A DNA stretch of 64,000 bases from Tetragonia tetragonoides (GCA_038025085.1 CM076148.1:30796501-30860500), one strand, 5' to 3'. Positions 47,518 through 62,860 are shown, counted from the first letter of the stretch. The notes: generated by a model not told the origin, from the letters alone. Translations and numbers: made by a program.

Positions 47518-47812
47518 AGGCCCGTTTGGCCTAACTCCCACAAATTGAACTTTTCCTCTCAAATGTGTTCTTGTTTACCCCTATTTTTATCCACTCTCCC
47601 TCCATTTCCACCTTTTAAGAAGTCAAAATAATGCTAGAAGTGGAAGAAGAAGGAGAAGCTACAATTTGTAACTTCTCCTTCTAGTCCAATTGTAGCTTTA
47701 TTTCAATTTCTTAGATGTTGGAAATGGAGGGGAGACTGGATAAAAAAGGGGTGAACAAGAACAAATTTGGAAAGAGAAGTAGAAGTTGGTAGAAGGTAGG
47801 CTAAACAGGCAC
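47518..47812. mobile_element. Tourist-like MITE, second copy of the 7454-7744 family
   Basis: Shares gcccgtttggcct, tttttatccactct, ggagaagctacaatttgta and aacaagaacaaatttg with 7454-7744. TTA lies on both sides (47515-47517, 47813-47815). Confidence 0.75.
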
Positions 47813-47819
47813 TTAGTAG

Positions 47820-48700
47820 TATTAGTCAGTATTATTCCAACCTATTGAAACCACATATGTATATGACTCCACTGTGAAATTTCAAAGCAAATGCATATAC
47901 TTCCCTCCACGTTTAAAACAAGTAGGGTGGATGAACTAGAACTAGCCTCGTCTATTGCTGATGAGATGGGTCCTCATGCATCCAACATCAATGTAACTGA
48001 GCTCAAAAAGGGGCTTACAAAAAGTATTTTGCCTGAAATTTACACGAGTTATATCAGTGGCGAATTTAGCAATCACCTCAAATAACTGCACTCTCTTCTA
48101 ATACATAGAAAATCTTTGAAATATTATTTTAAGGAAACAGATTTTGTAAAGGAAAATTGTTAAAAATTTACTCTAAATAGATTTTATGGGACCCACTTAG
48201 GCATGTTTGGATCCGTCAATGAGTTACATGATGATTGTTAAAAATTACTTGAGTTTCTCATATTTCAATTTGGTGGTGATCAATCACTTTAAAATGTGTT
48301 TGGATACTTAAAATTGAAATTGTGAATTGTAACCTAAGAAGATTTCTATACACCTATCATTTTGATGAATTGAAATCCTTCAAATGAAGTGAAGAGGGAA
48401 AATAGGTAAGAATTTGAAATGCCAATATGAAGGGGTCGGGTGTAATTTAAAATTCTTCAATTTGAAGGCGCTTTCCATAAGACCAAAAATTTGGATCAAT
48501 TCCAAATCTACAATTTTCTTATACTTTTAAGAACAAATTAACTTCAAATCCATATTTTCAAACTCAAATATCCAAACATCCAACTAGTTATTATTAGTGT
48601 GATTCCTAGTCGATTAAGCGAATGATCCTAACCAACCATGCATCAGTTCTATATTGTACTTGTAATATGTTCACAAGGGGCTAATAGATAAACAATAAGT
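47820..48700. other. Intergenic
   Basis: A 64-codon frame at 47891-48085 (VDELELASSIADEMGPHASN) has protein-like composition. It has no family match I can name; a captured exon is possible. 48190-48600 has repeat-like tttcaattt/ccaaacat phrases. Confidence 0.35.
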
Positions 48701-48702
48701 CT

Positions 48703-48816
48703 TGTATGAGGTCGTCTCAAGGTGAGACTACCTCCATATACAAGCATGACGTCAACATCATGCTTATATGAGAGACCTCACATTAAGGCCGCCTTATACA
48801 AGATTTTGTGATAAAC
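48703..48816. mobile_element. Small MITE (family of 17290-17400)
   Basis: aagtcttgtatgaggtcgtc pairs with ggccgccttatacaagattt. The inner palindrome is aagcatgacgtcaacatcatgctt-like. Another relative is at ~51985-52083. Confidence 0.6.
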
Positions 48817-49223
48817 CAAAGTTGAAGCTTGAAAGATAATGATTTGGGATGAGTCTAATAAGGCCATTATCAGATGCTAAATTAATGGGCTGCTAGTTTG
48901 ATAACAGACAAATGGGCTGAAATTAGAAATATGGACCTAGCTTGTTGGTTAGTACTCCATTTCTTCCTGAATACACCCATCTAATCTGAACGTTATTGAA
49001 CTTGGCCCAAAAGGCCCAAATCAAACCAATACCTTAGGCGCCTGCACTCTGCAGGCCACAGCACTACTATTGGAGTTCCGATGGTCCACGTCCACCTTTG
49101 AACTTGGGCCCGGACGCTTCGTAGCTGCTCTGGAGCAGTTCCAATGGAGCTTTCATATCCAAAAACCATTAAAAAAGTACTCGTACTAAACATACACGTA
49201 TCAGCCTGTCTTGTGTGGACTTA

Positions 49224-50512
<1,289 letters not shown>

Positions 50513-50665
50513 TTAGTCCACCGTAGACCCAGAAATAATCAAGGATATAGTGCAAATAGTTTAGGGACATTAAAGGGTTTTTTTTATAAAGATTTGGTCT
50601 TTTGGTCCCTATGATCTAAGTCCACACAAAATTTTGTATACACGCAATTATTGTTATTAAATAAA

Positions 50666-51428
50666 GGAAAATAGGATTGAAATAATCCAACCTTTTGCCC
50701 GTCAACTGATAATAATCTCACCTTCACTATTTGATTTCAATAATCCAACCTTTTATCTTTAGTGCTTCCAGTGCACCCAGCGCAAACTGACGGAGGGTTA
50801 AAAATTCCATCAAGTAGTCTGCGTACGTGTCAATGGGAAAGGAACTGGCGCCCAAATTGTAACGGTGAAGGCTTAAAAGCCCTTCCATCTCCCACAAAAT
50901 TAAATCCCCTTTATTTTATTTCACCCACAAAATTAAATCTCTTCCTGCTACATTCACCCACCTCCCCGCTAACCCTTCTCTCTCTCTCTCACCTCATCCT
51001 TGTTAATTTATCTGACAATTGAAGCACAAAGAAGGAAATTTCATCATCATTGAAGCAGAATTCACAGTGAGGAGATAATGTATTGGGGAATAAAAGAAAA
51101 GGTAGAGCTTCATTGATTGATAAGCACACTGACTTCACAAAACTAGTTTGGGGTCTATGTGCTAGATTTCCCAGAAGAAATGCATTTAGGATAGGTATTA
51201 TTGGCTATGCAATTTGCCAAGGAAGAAATTTGAAGATAAATGTAAGTAACAAAAAGAGAATTAAAAGGCTTGGGGCAAAAAAGACTATTTGACAGAATTT
51301 TTAACCCCGTCAATTTGGATGCACCAGAAGCACTAAAGGTAAAAGGTTGAATTATTGAAATCAAATAGTAAATTTGAGATTATTATTAGTTGACGGGTAA
51401 AAGGTGGGATTATTCAATCCAATTTTTC
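50666..51428. mobile_element. Mutator-like element, 763 bp, 9-bp TSD ttaaataaa, with MuDR-like fragment
   Basis: Ends ggaaaataggattgaaataa and attcaatccaatttttc begin ~150-bp TIRs (cccgtcaact-ataataatctc, ctttagtgcttc-ggtgca recur inverted). A perfect 9-bp TSD ttaaataaa lies at 50657-50665 and 51429-51437, the Mutator hallmark. The plus-strand frame 51083-51292 (69 codons) contains FPRRNAFRIGIIGYAICQGR followed by basic residues. This fits the F-x5-F-x6-YAI-x2-[GN]R pattern of the MuDR N-terminal DNA-binding region. The catalytic core is absent, so this is a deletion derivative of an autonomous element. Confidence 0.85.
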
Positions 51429-51499
51429 TTAAATAAAAATTACACAAAATTGAAAATTAAAAATGAATTAATCTTTACTAAAAAAATAAATAAAAATGA

Positions 51500-51717
51500 A
51501 TTAAACATAACCTGATATGACCCTAATAAAAACCGAATCAACCCGAATCCGATTTAATAAAAAATCGAACTAATTCAATCCTAGTTTGCCTGTTACCTGA
51601 CAATAATATAACTCTGAATCAACCCGACCTGCACACTTTTGTAACCCAAAATGACCCGAACTCGTAATGATCCGAAACCGAAATAACTAGACCCAAACTG
51701 CATGATTGTCACCTCTA
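51500..51717. mobile_element. One-ended hAT-type remnant
   Basis: The right end ttgtcacctcta resembles the terminus at 47258, and the body has aacccgaatc/gacccgaac words. No left terminus was found. Confidence 0.4.
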
Positions 51718-51984
51718 GTCATGGATAGGGCCGGGATTTGTGATCTAATGATTTCATCAATGTGGATGCTAGATTGCTAGGTGGATGGTCGAGGTAGCAT
51801 GGGGATGAGTTTAGGATTTAGAAATCGTGTATTGTCAGGTCTCAGGTTGGTGGTGACCTTCTTCTCGTGTCTAGCAAGTTAGCCCTTATTAATGCTTTGA
51901 AGTCCAGGTGTTGTGGTGTTAATTGACCGGATTAGTTTGTTTCATTCGTTTATTCATGATATTTTTTATTCATAAAAAAATTTA

Positions 51985-52083
51985 TATAAGGCGGCCTTAT
52001 ATAAGCATGACATGATAAGTATGATGTTATACTTTAATTATAGAGGTGATTATATTTTAAAGCCGCTTCATACTAGATTTATT
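51985..52083. mobile_element. Degenerate MITE (family of 17290 and 48703)
   Basis: aaggcggccttatataagca and aaagccgcttcatactagat are diverged inverted arms around aagcatgacatgataagtatgatg. Confidence 0.45.
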
Positions 52084-52089
52084 GTGATT

Positions 52090-53310
52090 AGTGTTTCCTT
52101 TTGCTAGTGTGAAGTGGTCTTTTAAATTATCAAGGTGAAGCTCTCGCATGAGCTAGCACACATGCAATTATCAATGTAAATAGTTTCTCGCATTTGGAAC
52201 TCATCAAAGTTCGTGCCTATTCATCAAGGTGGAGTGCCATATTGCTCATATAATCACATTAAATATTTCTGAATTAACAAGTAGTTAATTACCGTTGTGG
52301 CAGTCTTCTCCTCAAAAGAAGTTCCTTTGCTCACTAAATAACTGAATCGATTAATGCTCATTCTACTAAACAACTTCCACTTATCCCTTTTCCAGGCAAT
52401 TGAAAGAGAAAAAATATGGTAAGAAAAAGTTCGTACGCTGTATTGGTTAGCCTTTTCTCTTTGGGTTGTTACAAACATTTTTTTTCTAATAAAAAAGAGG
52501 GTGCAAGTGAATAATGATCGAGCCACCTCTACTATTTCATGTTCAGATTCTCGTGTTCGACAACGAACATATCAAATTAACTAAACAAGCAATGCAAGTA
52601 TTGACCTCGTCAACATAGCACCAACAAAGAGCTTAGGATCTTACCCCACGTATTGAATGCTTGTTTCCATAAGGAGACAGGCAAAATCAGCCAAGACTTT
52701 TCTTTTGCAGAAATTTTAAGCCTATGTGATAAAATTTCTTCTACCTTAGTGGTTAAAAGTTAAAACATCCCTTTGATCCTTTTCTCTTGCTACAACCACA
52801 AGTCAAAAACGTACAACAAAAGTGAACCAATTGGAGAAGAAATACAATACTTGAAAAAGGCATTAAACTAACCAAGAAAAAGATTGCAAAACAGGACAAT
52901 AACAACCAAAAACAAGAGATACAAACAACATTTCTTAATCAATATGGCTTATTTATCAAAACCAAAATATACCATTAATTACTAAATGGTAGTAATACAA
53001 AACATGGATTGATAGGTGTAAGCGATGCATTTCCAGTAGCATAGTGAACTTAGGCCACACAATAAACCCCAAAAAAAAAATAATAATAAAAAAAATAAAA
53101 TGAAAATGAAACCTTGAACAAAATCCCCAAAATACCCCTATTGCTTAGACAACACCTAAGACAAGCAAAGCTACCTCGTATGCATCACTTACATCCCCAT
53201 GACCATGAGCTTACCCTAAAGCATTACATCCACCAAAATAGAAAGCAAAATGAATAACTAAAAATAAAAAAAATAAAAAAAAGAGAAAAAGGTTTAGAAC
53301 TAAGTAATTA
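52090..53310. other. Intergenic; dispersed repeat at 52495-52640
   Basis: 52495-52640 (gagggtgcaagtgaataatg, tcgtgttcgacaacgaacat) recurs at ~63240-63380 and partly at 8128-8205, so it is a dispersed repeat of unknown class. The rest shows no gene. 53040-53310 may be the 3' flank of the polyglutamine ORF. Confidence 0.4.
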
Positions 53311-53315
53311 TTTAA

Positions 53316-53469
53316 TTAATTAACAAGGTAATTAATTAAAAATCGGACCGCTACCCTCAATTCCCCGCAATGCAACAATGGCAATCTCCCAATTCTGCCC
53401 CTCAAGGCTAGAAGCTCAGGAGAGCGCAGTTGCAAAGCCTTTGCTTTGAAGTCGTTGTTGTTGTTGACA

Positions 53470-53506
<37 letters not shown>

Positions 53507-53549
53507 GCTGCTGCTGCTGTTGTTGTTGTTCTTGTTGTGGGTTTTTCAA
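53316..53549 (-). CDS. Hypothetical polyglutamine ORF
   Basis: 77 codons: MKNPQQE, then ~19 Gln (mostly CAA with a CAG block), HVNNNND, then FKAKALQLRSPELLALRGRI and an Arg/Leu-rich end. Upstream on the minus strand, 53800-53560 is leader-like and a TATA-like tttatata lies near 53812. However, that strand has other ATGs and stops before this start. The segment after the Gln run looks more protein-like than random. Opposite-strand reading gives only a Leu run. It could be a real exon, part of a non-coding transcript, or chance. I do not recognise a family. Confidence 0.3.
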
Positions 53550-53682
53550 CCACTAGCTACATACGCCGTGGCTTCATCTATTTACATTATTATTGGAGCG
53601 ACCGTCTCATACATGACTCCACCGTACAACGAAGGTACGTGGTCGTCTCACATGCCTCAGACCGTCTCATAGCTCTGTTATG

Positions 53683-53723
53683 TTCTCCTTTGCTCAGCTA
53701 ATTAAAGCATGAGCAAAGGAGAA
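53683..53723. other. 14-bp perfect hairpin
   Basis: ttctcctttgctca and tgagcaaaggagaa are perfect inverted repeats around a 13-nt loop, in the probable leader of the polyglutamine ORF transcript. Too short for a typical plant miRNA precursor. Confidence 0.5.
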
Positions 53724-53829
53724 AAATGAAGTTTTTGTAATGAGAGTGAGCAAGAGAGAAAATTAAAAGAGTAGTGGATGGGGTTGTTGTTTGTGAGGAG
53801 AAAGAGTGGTATATAAAGAGGAGATTTGT

Positions 53830-55700
53830 AGCTTTTTCGTTCAATGTGAGTGGTTTTTGATTGGTGTGTTGTTAAATTATTATTTTTACTCTTGGTTGGA
53901 GTATTTTTATTACTAAGATAAGAAATGGAGAAAGTTTATTTCTAAATAGTAAATAACCCCTTAGGATACTATCTTGTTTTCTTTTTGTGTTGTTGTTGGT
54001 GGTGGGAAATCCAATATTAACTTTGAACAAGCTTTAAGGTAATTTTTTTGAAAAGATTGATATAGTATCCTATGAGTATTAAGTAGAGTATGTACCACTA
54101 AACAAAAAGTTAACTATAAAACTCATGTGCAACCTAATTATTGTAAGGTGGCTAGTTCATGGTAATTTTAAACAGGTTAAGAGGATTTCTAATTAGTCTT
54201 ATGTGTAATTTTATAAATTTAATTGTGACTCTTAAAATTTTAGGTCGGACTCCTGATTTCAAAGTTGGAGTATTATACTAGCTTTTAGGTTTATGCACCA
54301 ACTACTACATATACCAGAAATCAATTTAATTATAAAGAGGCTATGACTCAGGAAAAATCAGGGAAATAAATTTCAAGAACATAATCAATTGCTAACAACT
54401 TTCATTTCGAGGATTATCTCGGAGATCAAAATAGTTTTGAAAAGCCGAAATTGATACTGAATTCTAATAATAACTTCTAAATTTTACTTGTGTTTCATTA
54501 GATGTACACTGTATAATGATTTAAGAGGAACATAATACTAATGCAAAACCTTATCATTTTCCAGATGAGTTGTAAATGGAGTGATAATGTGGCTTCTGTT
54601 TTGTCGAATAAATTGTGGAGTAAACATAGTAATTTCCGTTTATTTATTTCTTCTTTTGGTCTGAAGGAGGCACAATCCGACCCCAATATGATAATTTTTT
54701 TATACACAATAAGGGAAGGAAGATTCAAAGTTGGGATCTAATGTACCCATGACGACCTCAATTTTAACCATTAGGTTAAGACATAATTGACAATAATTTT
54801 GGTATTTTCCCACTTAACCGAAAAAATGATGTGCTAGAAGTTTAAAACAGATCAAAAATCAATGGTGACAAAAAAAATTATTAAAAATCAGTTTGTTTTC
54901 CCTAGTACAGGATGAAATTCTTTTCTTGGTCCAAGCTGGCCAAGGGCATGTTTGTGGGGAAAACAAAAGTGAACAAAAAAAAAACCTCCACTGTCTCTTG
55001 GAGTTTCTTTCCATAGCACAGAGTGGCTTTCTTTCTTTCTCTTTCTCTCCCCCATTGTTAAAAAAAAAAGAAGGGAAAAAAAAGGCAAAAAAATGAGTAA
55101 ACAAAAAGGTAGTATTGAAGACGAGCAAAAAAAAAAAAGGTAGTGTTGATGGGTTTTAATTTGTTATGGGTGTGTGAAGAGACGTGGCTGGTTTTGTGAG
55201 TTGTGTGAATGTGATTTTTCAACCCATATCACTTTGCTCAAGACAAAAGTTTTCATGACCAACTTTTTAGTTTTATCGCCTTATTATTGAGCATTGAGCA
55301 ACAACTATGTAGGGGTGTAGGTGTAGGGTTATGGTCATGCACTATCTTGTATGGTGTGGGATTTTTGTTGGCACTTACTCATCATTATTATGTGATTTTT
55401 CATTCCCTTGATTTCATCCCTAAACCCTATATAATCTAATCTTTTGTATATATCATTATCATGTGAGTTTCTCAAATGAAAGGCTATAGTATATGATGTC
55501 ATGTAGAGAGTATAAAAACGTAAGCACTTAATAAGGTAAGATAAAAACATAATCATGATAATAAACCTTGTATGGTTCAAAAAATTTAACTTTAAGAAAA
55601 TTGGGATGCATTCATGCGAATATGTCAAACTTTTGGAAATCTCTTGATAAATGGTTTGTGCTTGCTTCATATGTATGGTTTAACAAACATAATTCTACAT
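53830..55700. other. Intergenic
   Basis: Several 60-110-codon frames on both strands (for example 54498-54728, 54859-55128, 55335-55670) lack domains, promoters and splice logic. No gene is called. Confidence 0.4.
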
Positions 55701-55704
55701 GTTT

Positions 55705-55862
55705 AGTTATTCATTCTAAACCTTTTGAGTTAGAATTAGTTATGTTTGCACCGAGTCGGTCTACAAATGGTAAAATACTTTCAATAAGGAGTATTTTCAT
55801 TTTCAAAGTTCGAACCCTCGAATTTGGTTAAGAAAATATCGAACTACTCACACTTACCACTT
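55705..55862 (-). mobile_element. SINE copy, family of 7001-7390
   Basis: Read on the plus strand it has ccttttgagttagaattagt, tgtttgcaccgagtcggt, aaagttcgaaccctcgaatt and actcacacttaccacttata. These are in the same order as in 7001-7390, with more divergence. Confidence 0.6.
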
Positions 55863-55864
55863 AT

Positions 55865-57355
55865 AATGCATAAGTAGAATTCACATTAGGTTGCATAGAG
55901 ACACTTTAAGTCTGATTTGCATGACATTTTAAGATGTTTTTGACCAATTTAGCCTCAACAATCCCTTTACATGTTTGCTCGCGATGATATTTGTGAAGAT
56001 TCTGCCCGCCCCGATGGTCGGGTTTGAACGGAACAAATAGATGCCATGCGAGAACGACTCTAGTGGTATTGTTGGGGCAGTGTGTTTGAGCGAGAAAATC
56101 ATGATTTAAGTGGGCACACCCAAATCACGTGATGATGAATCTGGCAAATTAAGAAGCTATATTGTCATTGGACTATCTGCAACCAAATGTCTTTAAAAGG
56201 TAGTAGGTTACAAAATAGACCATTTATGAGATAGTTCCCTACAGATTTTCTTAGATTTTACTTTTTTTTTTTGGTAATCTTCCTAGATTTTACTTACTGG
56301 ATAAGAGTGCCACACCAACTACAGGTTAATGTTAGGGAGTTAAAGAACAATTTAACTTGGTTTGGCACCAACTTAATGACTTAATGTATCAAAAAACCTG
56401 CAATTTAAATTTGTAGTATTAATCAATTAACCACATAATTAACAATAAAATAATCAATAGATAATACACAATATAACTCCCTTTATGTTACACTTGCTTA
56501 AGTAAATTATGGGTTTCCCTTTGGATTCCCCTTTATATTGTGCACCCTCTATGATAGTCCTTGCACCGTTTATTTACGCGTTTTCATGGTGACTGTCTCT
56601 CTCCCCCTCTTAGAATAGGTGATGCCTTACCGCCAACTTTAGATCAAAGAGAAACGCAAATAATTTCATCGGATAAAAAGACAATTTACATTGACCTAAC
56701 ACTTCAAATCACCAAAAAGAGTGGAAAATTTTGTCAAAGTGGAAGTGGGTCAGACAGGAATTGCTTTGAATTTGAAGTAATAATTGCAGTGGTCTTAGGT
56801 CCACCATTTTCGTTGTGTCAAGATAAAGATAATTGAGACATGAAAACACAACCTTTTTAAGTTTTTGATGAAGCAAATCTAGTAGGTAGAGCAAAGCATA
56901 AGATAGATAGATAGAGAGCTTAATGGTATAGACTATAAACAAAATTTGCTCAAAACTATCACTTTACAATTAGACAAATCCATGACATGAAAAAGTAAAA
57001 AGTAAAAGCCAATCCATGCCCCCTTAAGTCAGCGTTTGGAGATTCTCTTTTTGCCCTTTTGCGATGATTCAACCATAACCACACCATTCATATTTATTTT
57101 TAATTTACAATCAAATCAAATTCTACAGTGCTTCTCCTGAGCACCATTGTCTAGTAGAGTTGTCTGTTTCGAATCCTTGTCAAATGTAACCCTCATGAGT
57201 TGATCCAACGGCTTTTTTACACTGTAGTATGTTGCTCTTGCTACTATACTATCATTCATCAATGGAGCAAAGCAACGTTAAGACAAAGACAAGGAAAGAA
57301 AGGAAAAGTCAAAAGTTAAAGATCATGCCAAGATCTTTATTCAATAATCATTTAC
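55865..57355. other. Intergenic
   Basis: The frame 56561-56836 and its antisense shadow have no recognisable domain. A weak B-box-like tgtttcgaatcct at ~57165 may be an old SINE. No gene called. Confidence 0.4.
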
Positions 57356-57357
57356 TA

Positions 57358-57612
57358 CCTCCCTTTCGAAAAAATTACAACATTTACTTTTTGAAGGTTA
57401 AACTTTACAAACTTTGACCATTAATTTTTGAAAAAATATAAGGATTTACAATGTAAAAAGACTTTCGTTGGATTCGTTTTAATTAGTGCTTTCGGAAAAG
57501 CTATTTTTATAGTTTATGCATTCATATAAATTATAAACACAAATATTTATTGTCAAAATAGTGCATTGGAGACCGGGCAAAAGTAAATGTTATCATTTTT
57601 CAGAAACGGAGG
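57358..57612. mobile_element. Stowaway-type MITE, 255 bp, TSD TA
   Basis: cctccctttcgaaaaaatta and atttttcagaaacggagg are inverted ends flanked by TA. Subterminal acaacatttac and gtaaatgttatc also pair. Confidence 0.7.
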
Positions 57613-57648
57613 TATATCTTTTTGTTTCTACATTTTACTACTAGAAAG

Positions 57649-58135
57649 TAGGGATCACAACATAGTTTGAACCCGATCAGATGAAAAAAAATCGATCCAT
57701 ATCTGATTAAAAATAATCCGACTCTGAATCTAATGGATATGTACATACTTCGATTATGCTCCGATCTGATGAAAAATAATGCGAATCCGATTAAATAAGT
57801 GTTGGCACCTCATCAATCCCTAGCTAAACATTAGATAAAATAAGGTAATTATGTTCACATTTGAAAAACTATACAAATGCAGTTAAAATAATCATTAAAT
57901 CTTAATTTTATCTTTCTAAATAACTTTTTTTTTACGTGATCCTAAATGATCTTAATCATGTTTAAAAATAACATTAGGATGCAATTTAATCCTAGTGCGA
58001 TACGATTAGATGAAAAAATTCCAACTCGAATTCCAGAAATTCTGATTCCAACTAAATAAATCTGAATGCAATTAGTAATTATCAGATATCAATCCTAGGA
58101 ATTATCCGGTTGGAGTTGTATCCTTGCCATCCCTA
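57649..58135. mobile_element. hAT-type non-autonomous element, 487 bp, 8-bp TSD
   Basis: Ends tagggatcac and gccatcccta are TAGGGATG-type inverted repeats. Flanks ctagaaag (57641-57648) and cgagaaag (58136-58143) form an 8-bp TSD with one mismatch. The body is rich in atccgatc/gatgaaaaat words. Confidence 0.7.
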
Positions 58136-58579
58136 CGAGAAAGCTCCAACATCTAGGGTGTCTTTGGAGTTGTTTTCTATCTTTAATTTTAGGTTTTAAG
58201 ATGTTCAAAATGTGTTTTTTAGTATGTTAAATAATTCGCTAAACTATCTTTTTATAATGAGTAATTTTATACTCTTTCTGTCCCAAATTTATCTTTACAT
58301 TGGACTTTTTAAGGTCAAAGTTTGTGAACTTTGACCACTTAGGGCATGTTCTTTTCAATTTATTTTCAGTTTTGCCCAGTTTTGACCAATTCTCCCCAGT
58401 TTTCCCCAATTTTGACCAGTTACCAGTTACAAAATACAGTTTTGTCCAGTTTCTTCCAGTTTGACCCAATTTTTCCAAGGATCTCCCAGTTTTGCCCAGT
58501 TTTAATATTTATACATATTAAACATAATATTTAAATATACAATATATAATATCAAAATATAAAAATAATGGTGACTGGG

Positions 58580-60855
58580 TTTTTGATTATAAACTTGTTG
58601 TGGAGCAAGTTCTGGTGTATTACAAGAGCATGCTGGGTGACAATCACCGTGATAGACAGGAAGCCAGCAAATGGGTCATTGATAATGGACCCGTTCTTAA
58701 CACAGAGCAGAAGTTCTTGTTACTAAAACCTTTCAGTAGAGATGAGGTAAAACAAGCATTTCTCTCTATTCCAGCTGCCAAATGCCCAGGGCCTGATGGG
58801 TATAGTAGTGGCTTTTTTCATGCATCTTGGGAGGTGGTTGGTACTGAGGTGACTGATGTTGCGTTGGAGTTCTTTCAGACGGGTAAAATCCTCAAGCAGA
58901 TTAATGCAACATCTATTTCTCTGATACCTAAGGTTGAAAATTTCTCTCAACCTAGTGATTTCAAACCTATTGCATGTTGCAATACCATTTATAAGTGTAT
59001 CTCTAAGTTGTTATGTAAGAGACTGTCAGCTGTTTTACCTGAACTGTGGATGGCAATCAGGGGGCTTTTATCAAGGGGAGATCAATTATTCACAACATTC
59101 TCATTAGCCAAGACCTCCTTAGGCTTTATAACAGAATAGTTAATGTCTCCCCTAGGTGCCTTATGAAGGTGGATTTGCACAAGGCCTACGACACGGTGCA
59201 CTGGTCTTTTGTGCAAGAAATGATGCAAGGTCTTGGCTTTCCTTCTATCTTCACCAAATGGGTGATGACCTGTATCAACACTGCCAGTTTTTCAATCAAT
59301 TTAAAAGGTGAACTGCATGGGCACTTCAATGTAGGGAGGGGACTAAGACAAGAGAGCTAGGCAGCTGGCTGACTTCAGATACAATCCCTTATACAAAAAT
59401 ATGAAGCTCATAAATTTGTGCTTTGCAGATGACTTGATGATTTTCTGCAAGGCCAATACAGCCTCAATTCAAAGAGTCATGGAAGATTTTCAACACTTCA
59501 CAAGTGTCTCTGCTTTGTCTGCCAACCAACTGAAGTCTCATCTATATAACAATGGGGTTACAGATGATATGAAGCAAGTTGCTGCAAATCTTACTGGATT
59601 TCCTTTTGGTGAGTTTCTTATGAAGTATCTTGGTATGCCTTTATCCCCTACAAAGTGGTCTAGAGCTGATTGTCAATTCCTAGTAGACAAAATAACTGCC
59701 AGAATTAGATGTTGGTCCTCTAAACACTTGTCTTATATGGGTAGATGCCAGCTGATTAACTCTGTGTTACTCTCAACACATGTTTATTGGTCCTCTATGT
59801 TTCTTCTTCCCCAAAGTATCATTCATGAAATCACTCAAGTTTGTAGGAACTTTCTGTAGGGGGCTGGTGATAGAAAGAAAACTTCCTTAGTATCTTGGGA
59901 TTATATGTGTCAGCCTAAACACTTAGGAAGGTTGAACTTTAAACATTGCAAAACCTAGAATATTGATGCTGTTGCTAAGTTACTCTGGGCTCTAGCAAAA
60001 AACGAAGACTTGTTATGGGTTAAAAGGATGAATTCTGTATACCTGAAGGGTAATGATTTTTGGCCTGCCACCTTGAGTGTTGATTCAAGCTGGTATGCTA
60101 GGTAAATATTTGTTCTGAGAAATACTTTCTGTGGGTCTCAATGGGATACCCAGAATCTGCCTTACACTATAGTTGTTGGTTATAAATGGCTGAGAGGTGA
60201 AGGCAATGTGATGCCAGAAACAAAATTCATATGGGGGAAGATTAATGTACCCAAGCACTGTTTTATTGCTTGACTTACAGTTTTGAGGAGATTGTTAACA
60301 AAAGAGAGGCTGCTGCAGTTCAACATCAGTGTTGATTCAACCTGTGTGCTATGCCAGGCAATGGATGAGACTCTAGACCACCTGTTCTTTGGATGTCCCT
60401 AGGTTTGTGAGCTGAAGGACAGAGTATGCCATTGGGCTGGTATTCAGAATGTTCCAAACAGGAATTGGCAGAGGTGGATCTTACAAAGAGGGAGATATTG
60501 CAGAATTAAGAAGCTGGTTCTGTTTTCTTGTGTCTGTGTTATCATCTATCATGCATGCATAGAGAGGAACATGAGGATTTTCCAGGGCAAGAGCAGATCA
60601 GCAAGCTGTGTTGCAATAACAACTATTGAAGAGCTTCGAGTCAGAATTGGATGTACTCATAGTGGTAAACTCAGTGTTAAAGATAGAAATTATTTTATCC
60701 AGTCTTGTAACTAGCTTATTTGAGGCTTGAGTAGCAGGATGGCATCCTTCCTAGAAGGTGGTCAAAATTCCTGCGACTCTCCCTTAGCATGTACTCACAA
60801 ACCTTCTGATCAGTTGGTAATAATATCTTTATCTTTTACCAAAAAAACAAAAACA
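58580..60855 (+). pseudogene. 5'-truncated LINE: reverse transcriptase and zinc-knuckle C-terminus, decayed
   Basis: Begins inside ORF2. 58600-59050 encodes the N-terminal reverse-transcriptase part, with AAKCPGPDGYSSGFF and SISLIPKVENFSQPSDFKPI. A frameshift near 59040 leads to the next frame, NQGAFIKGRSIIHNILISQD and KVDLHKAYDTVHW. After a stop at 59358 the catalytic FADDLMIF follows (~59425-59448). The rest, with several in-frame stops, holds a zf-RVT-type segment (CVLCQAMDETLDHLFFGCP) and runs to ~60714. The 3' part ends in ctttatcttttacc and an A-rich tail at ~60838-60855. Endonuclease and ORF1 are missing. TSDs are unclear because of flanking low complexity. It is inactive. Confidence 0.85.
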
Positions 60856-60912
60856 GAACTATTATTATTATTATTATAATTATATATATATAACATGACT
60901 AAAAAAAGTCCT

Positions 60913-61200
<288 letters not shown>

Positions 61201-61919
61201 GCACTCAAAAATATAAAATTTCCAGTTTGTCCCAACTTCCCCCAGTTTCTTCCAGTTTTTACCAATTTCTCCGAGTTACTAGTTAGACTTACCAATTTTC
61301 ACAAATTTTGCCCAATTTCTCCCAGTTACCAGTCACCAGTTCCCAGTCGAAAAGAACGAGCCCTTATTTGTGAAAAGTTACAAAGTTATACAATGTGAAA
61401 ATAGTATTGCTAGATTCATTTTAAATTGTCTTTTCAAAATATCATCTTATTATAAGTTCTACAATTATGAAATCATAAATATTCATGGTCAAAGTAGTGT
61501 ATTGAAAACCGTGAAAAATCTAATGTAAAGATAAACTTGGGACGGAGAGAGTATTAATTATCAAAACTCGAACTATTAGGGATATTTTTCATCTTCATCG
61601 TGTCAATTTTATTTTTTGTTGCGAACATCGTGTTCTCAATTTTAGTTATTTAGCTATGCAAATTTAGTTCATCAGTTGAATTTGCTCTATTTCTTTTGCA
61701 GTTCAAATGAATAGAGGCCAAAACTTAGAAACAATAAAGAGTTGTTTTTTATATAGTGGGAATAATACATTCAGAGGCGAGATCAGTATATTTTCAGTTT
61801 TCCCACCTTGAATGTGATATTCCCACCCCATTTACACCTTCATTGAACTACATTTTATTGACAAATTTAAGGAAAGAGAGTGGGAACTATTTATGCTTCT
61901 TTATTTTCACCTGAAAATA

Positions 61920-62858
<939 letters not shown>

Positions 62859-62860
<2 letters not shown>

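Noticed and set aside
53430..53672. Poly-Leu plus-strand ORF
   Set aside because: Antisense of the Gln run; no other support.
53683..53723. miRNA precursor
   Set aside because: Stem of only 14 bp; plant precursors need a longer paired region around a ~21-nt mature sequence.
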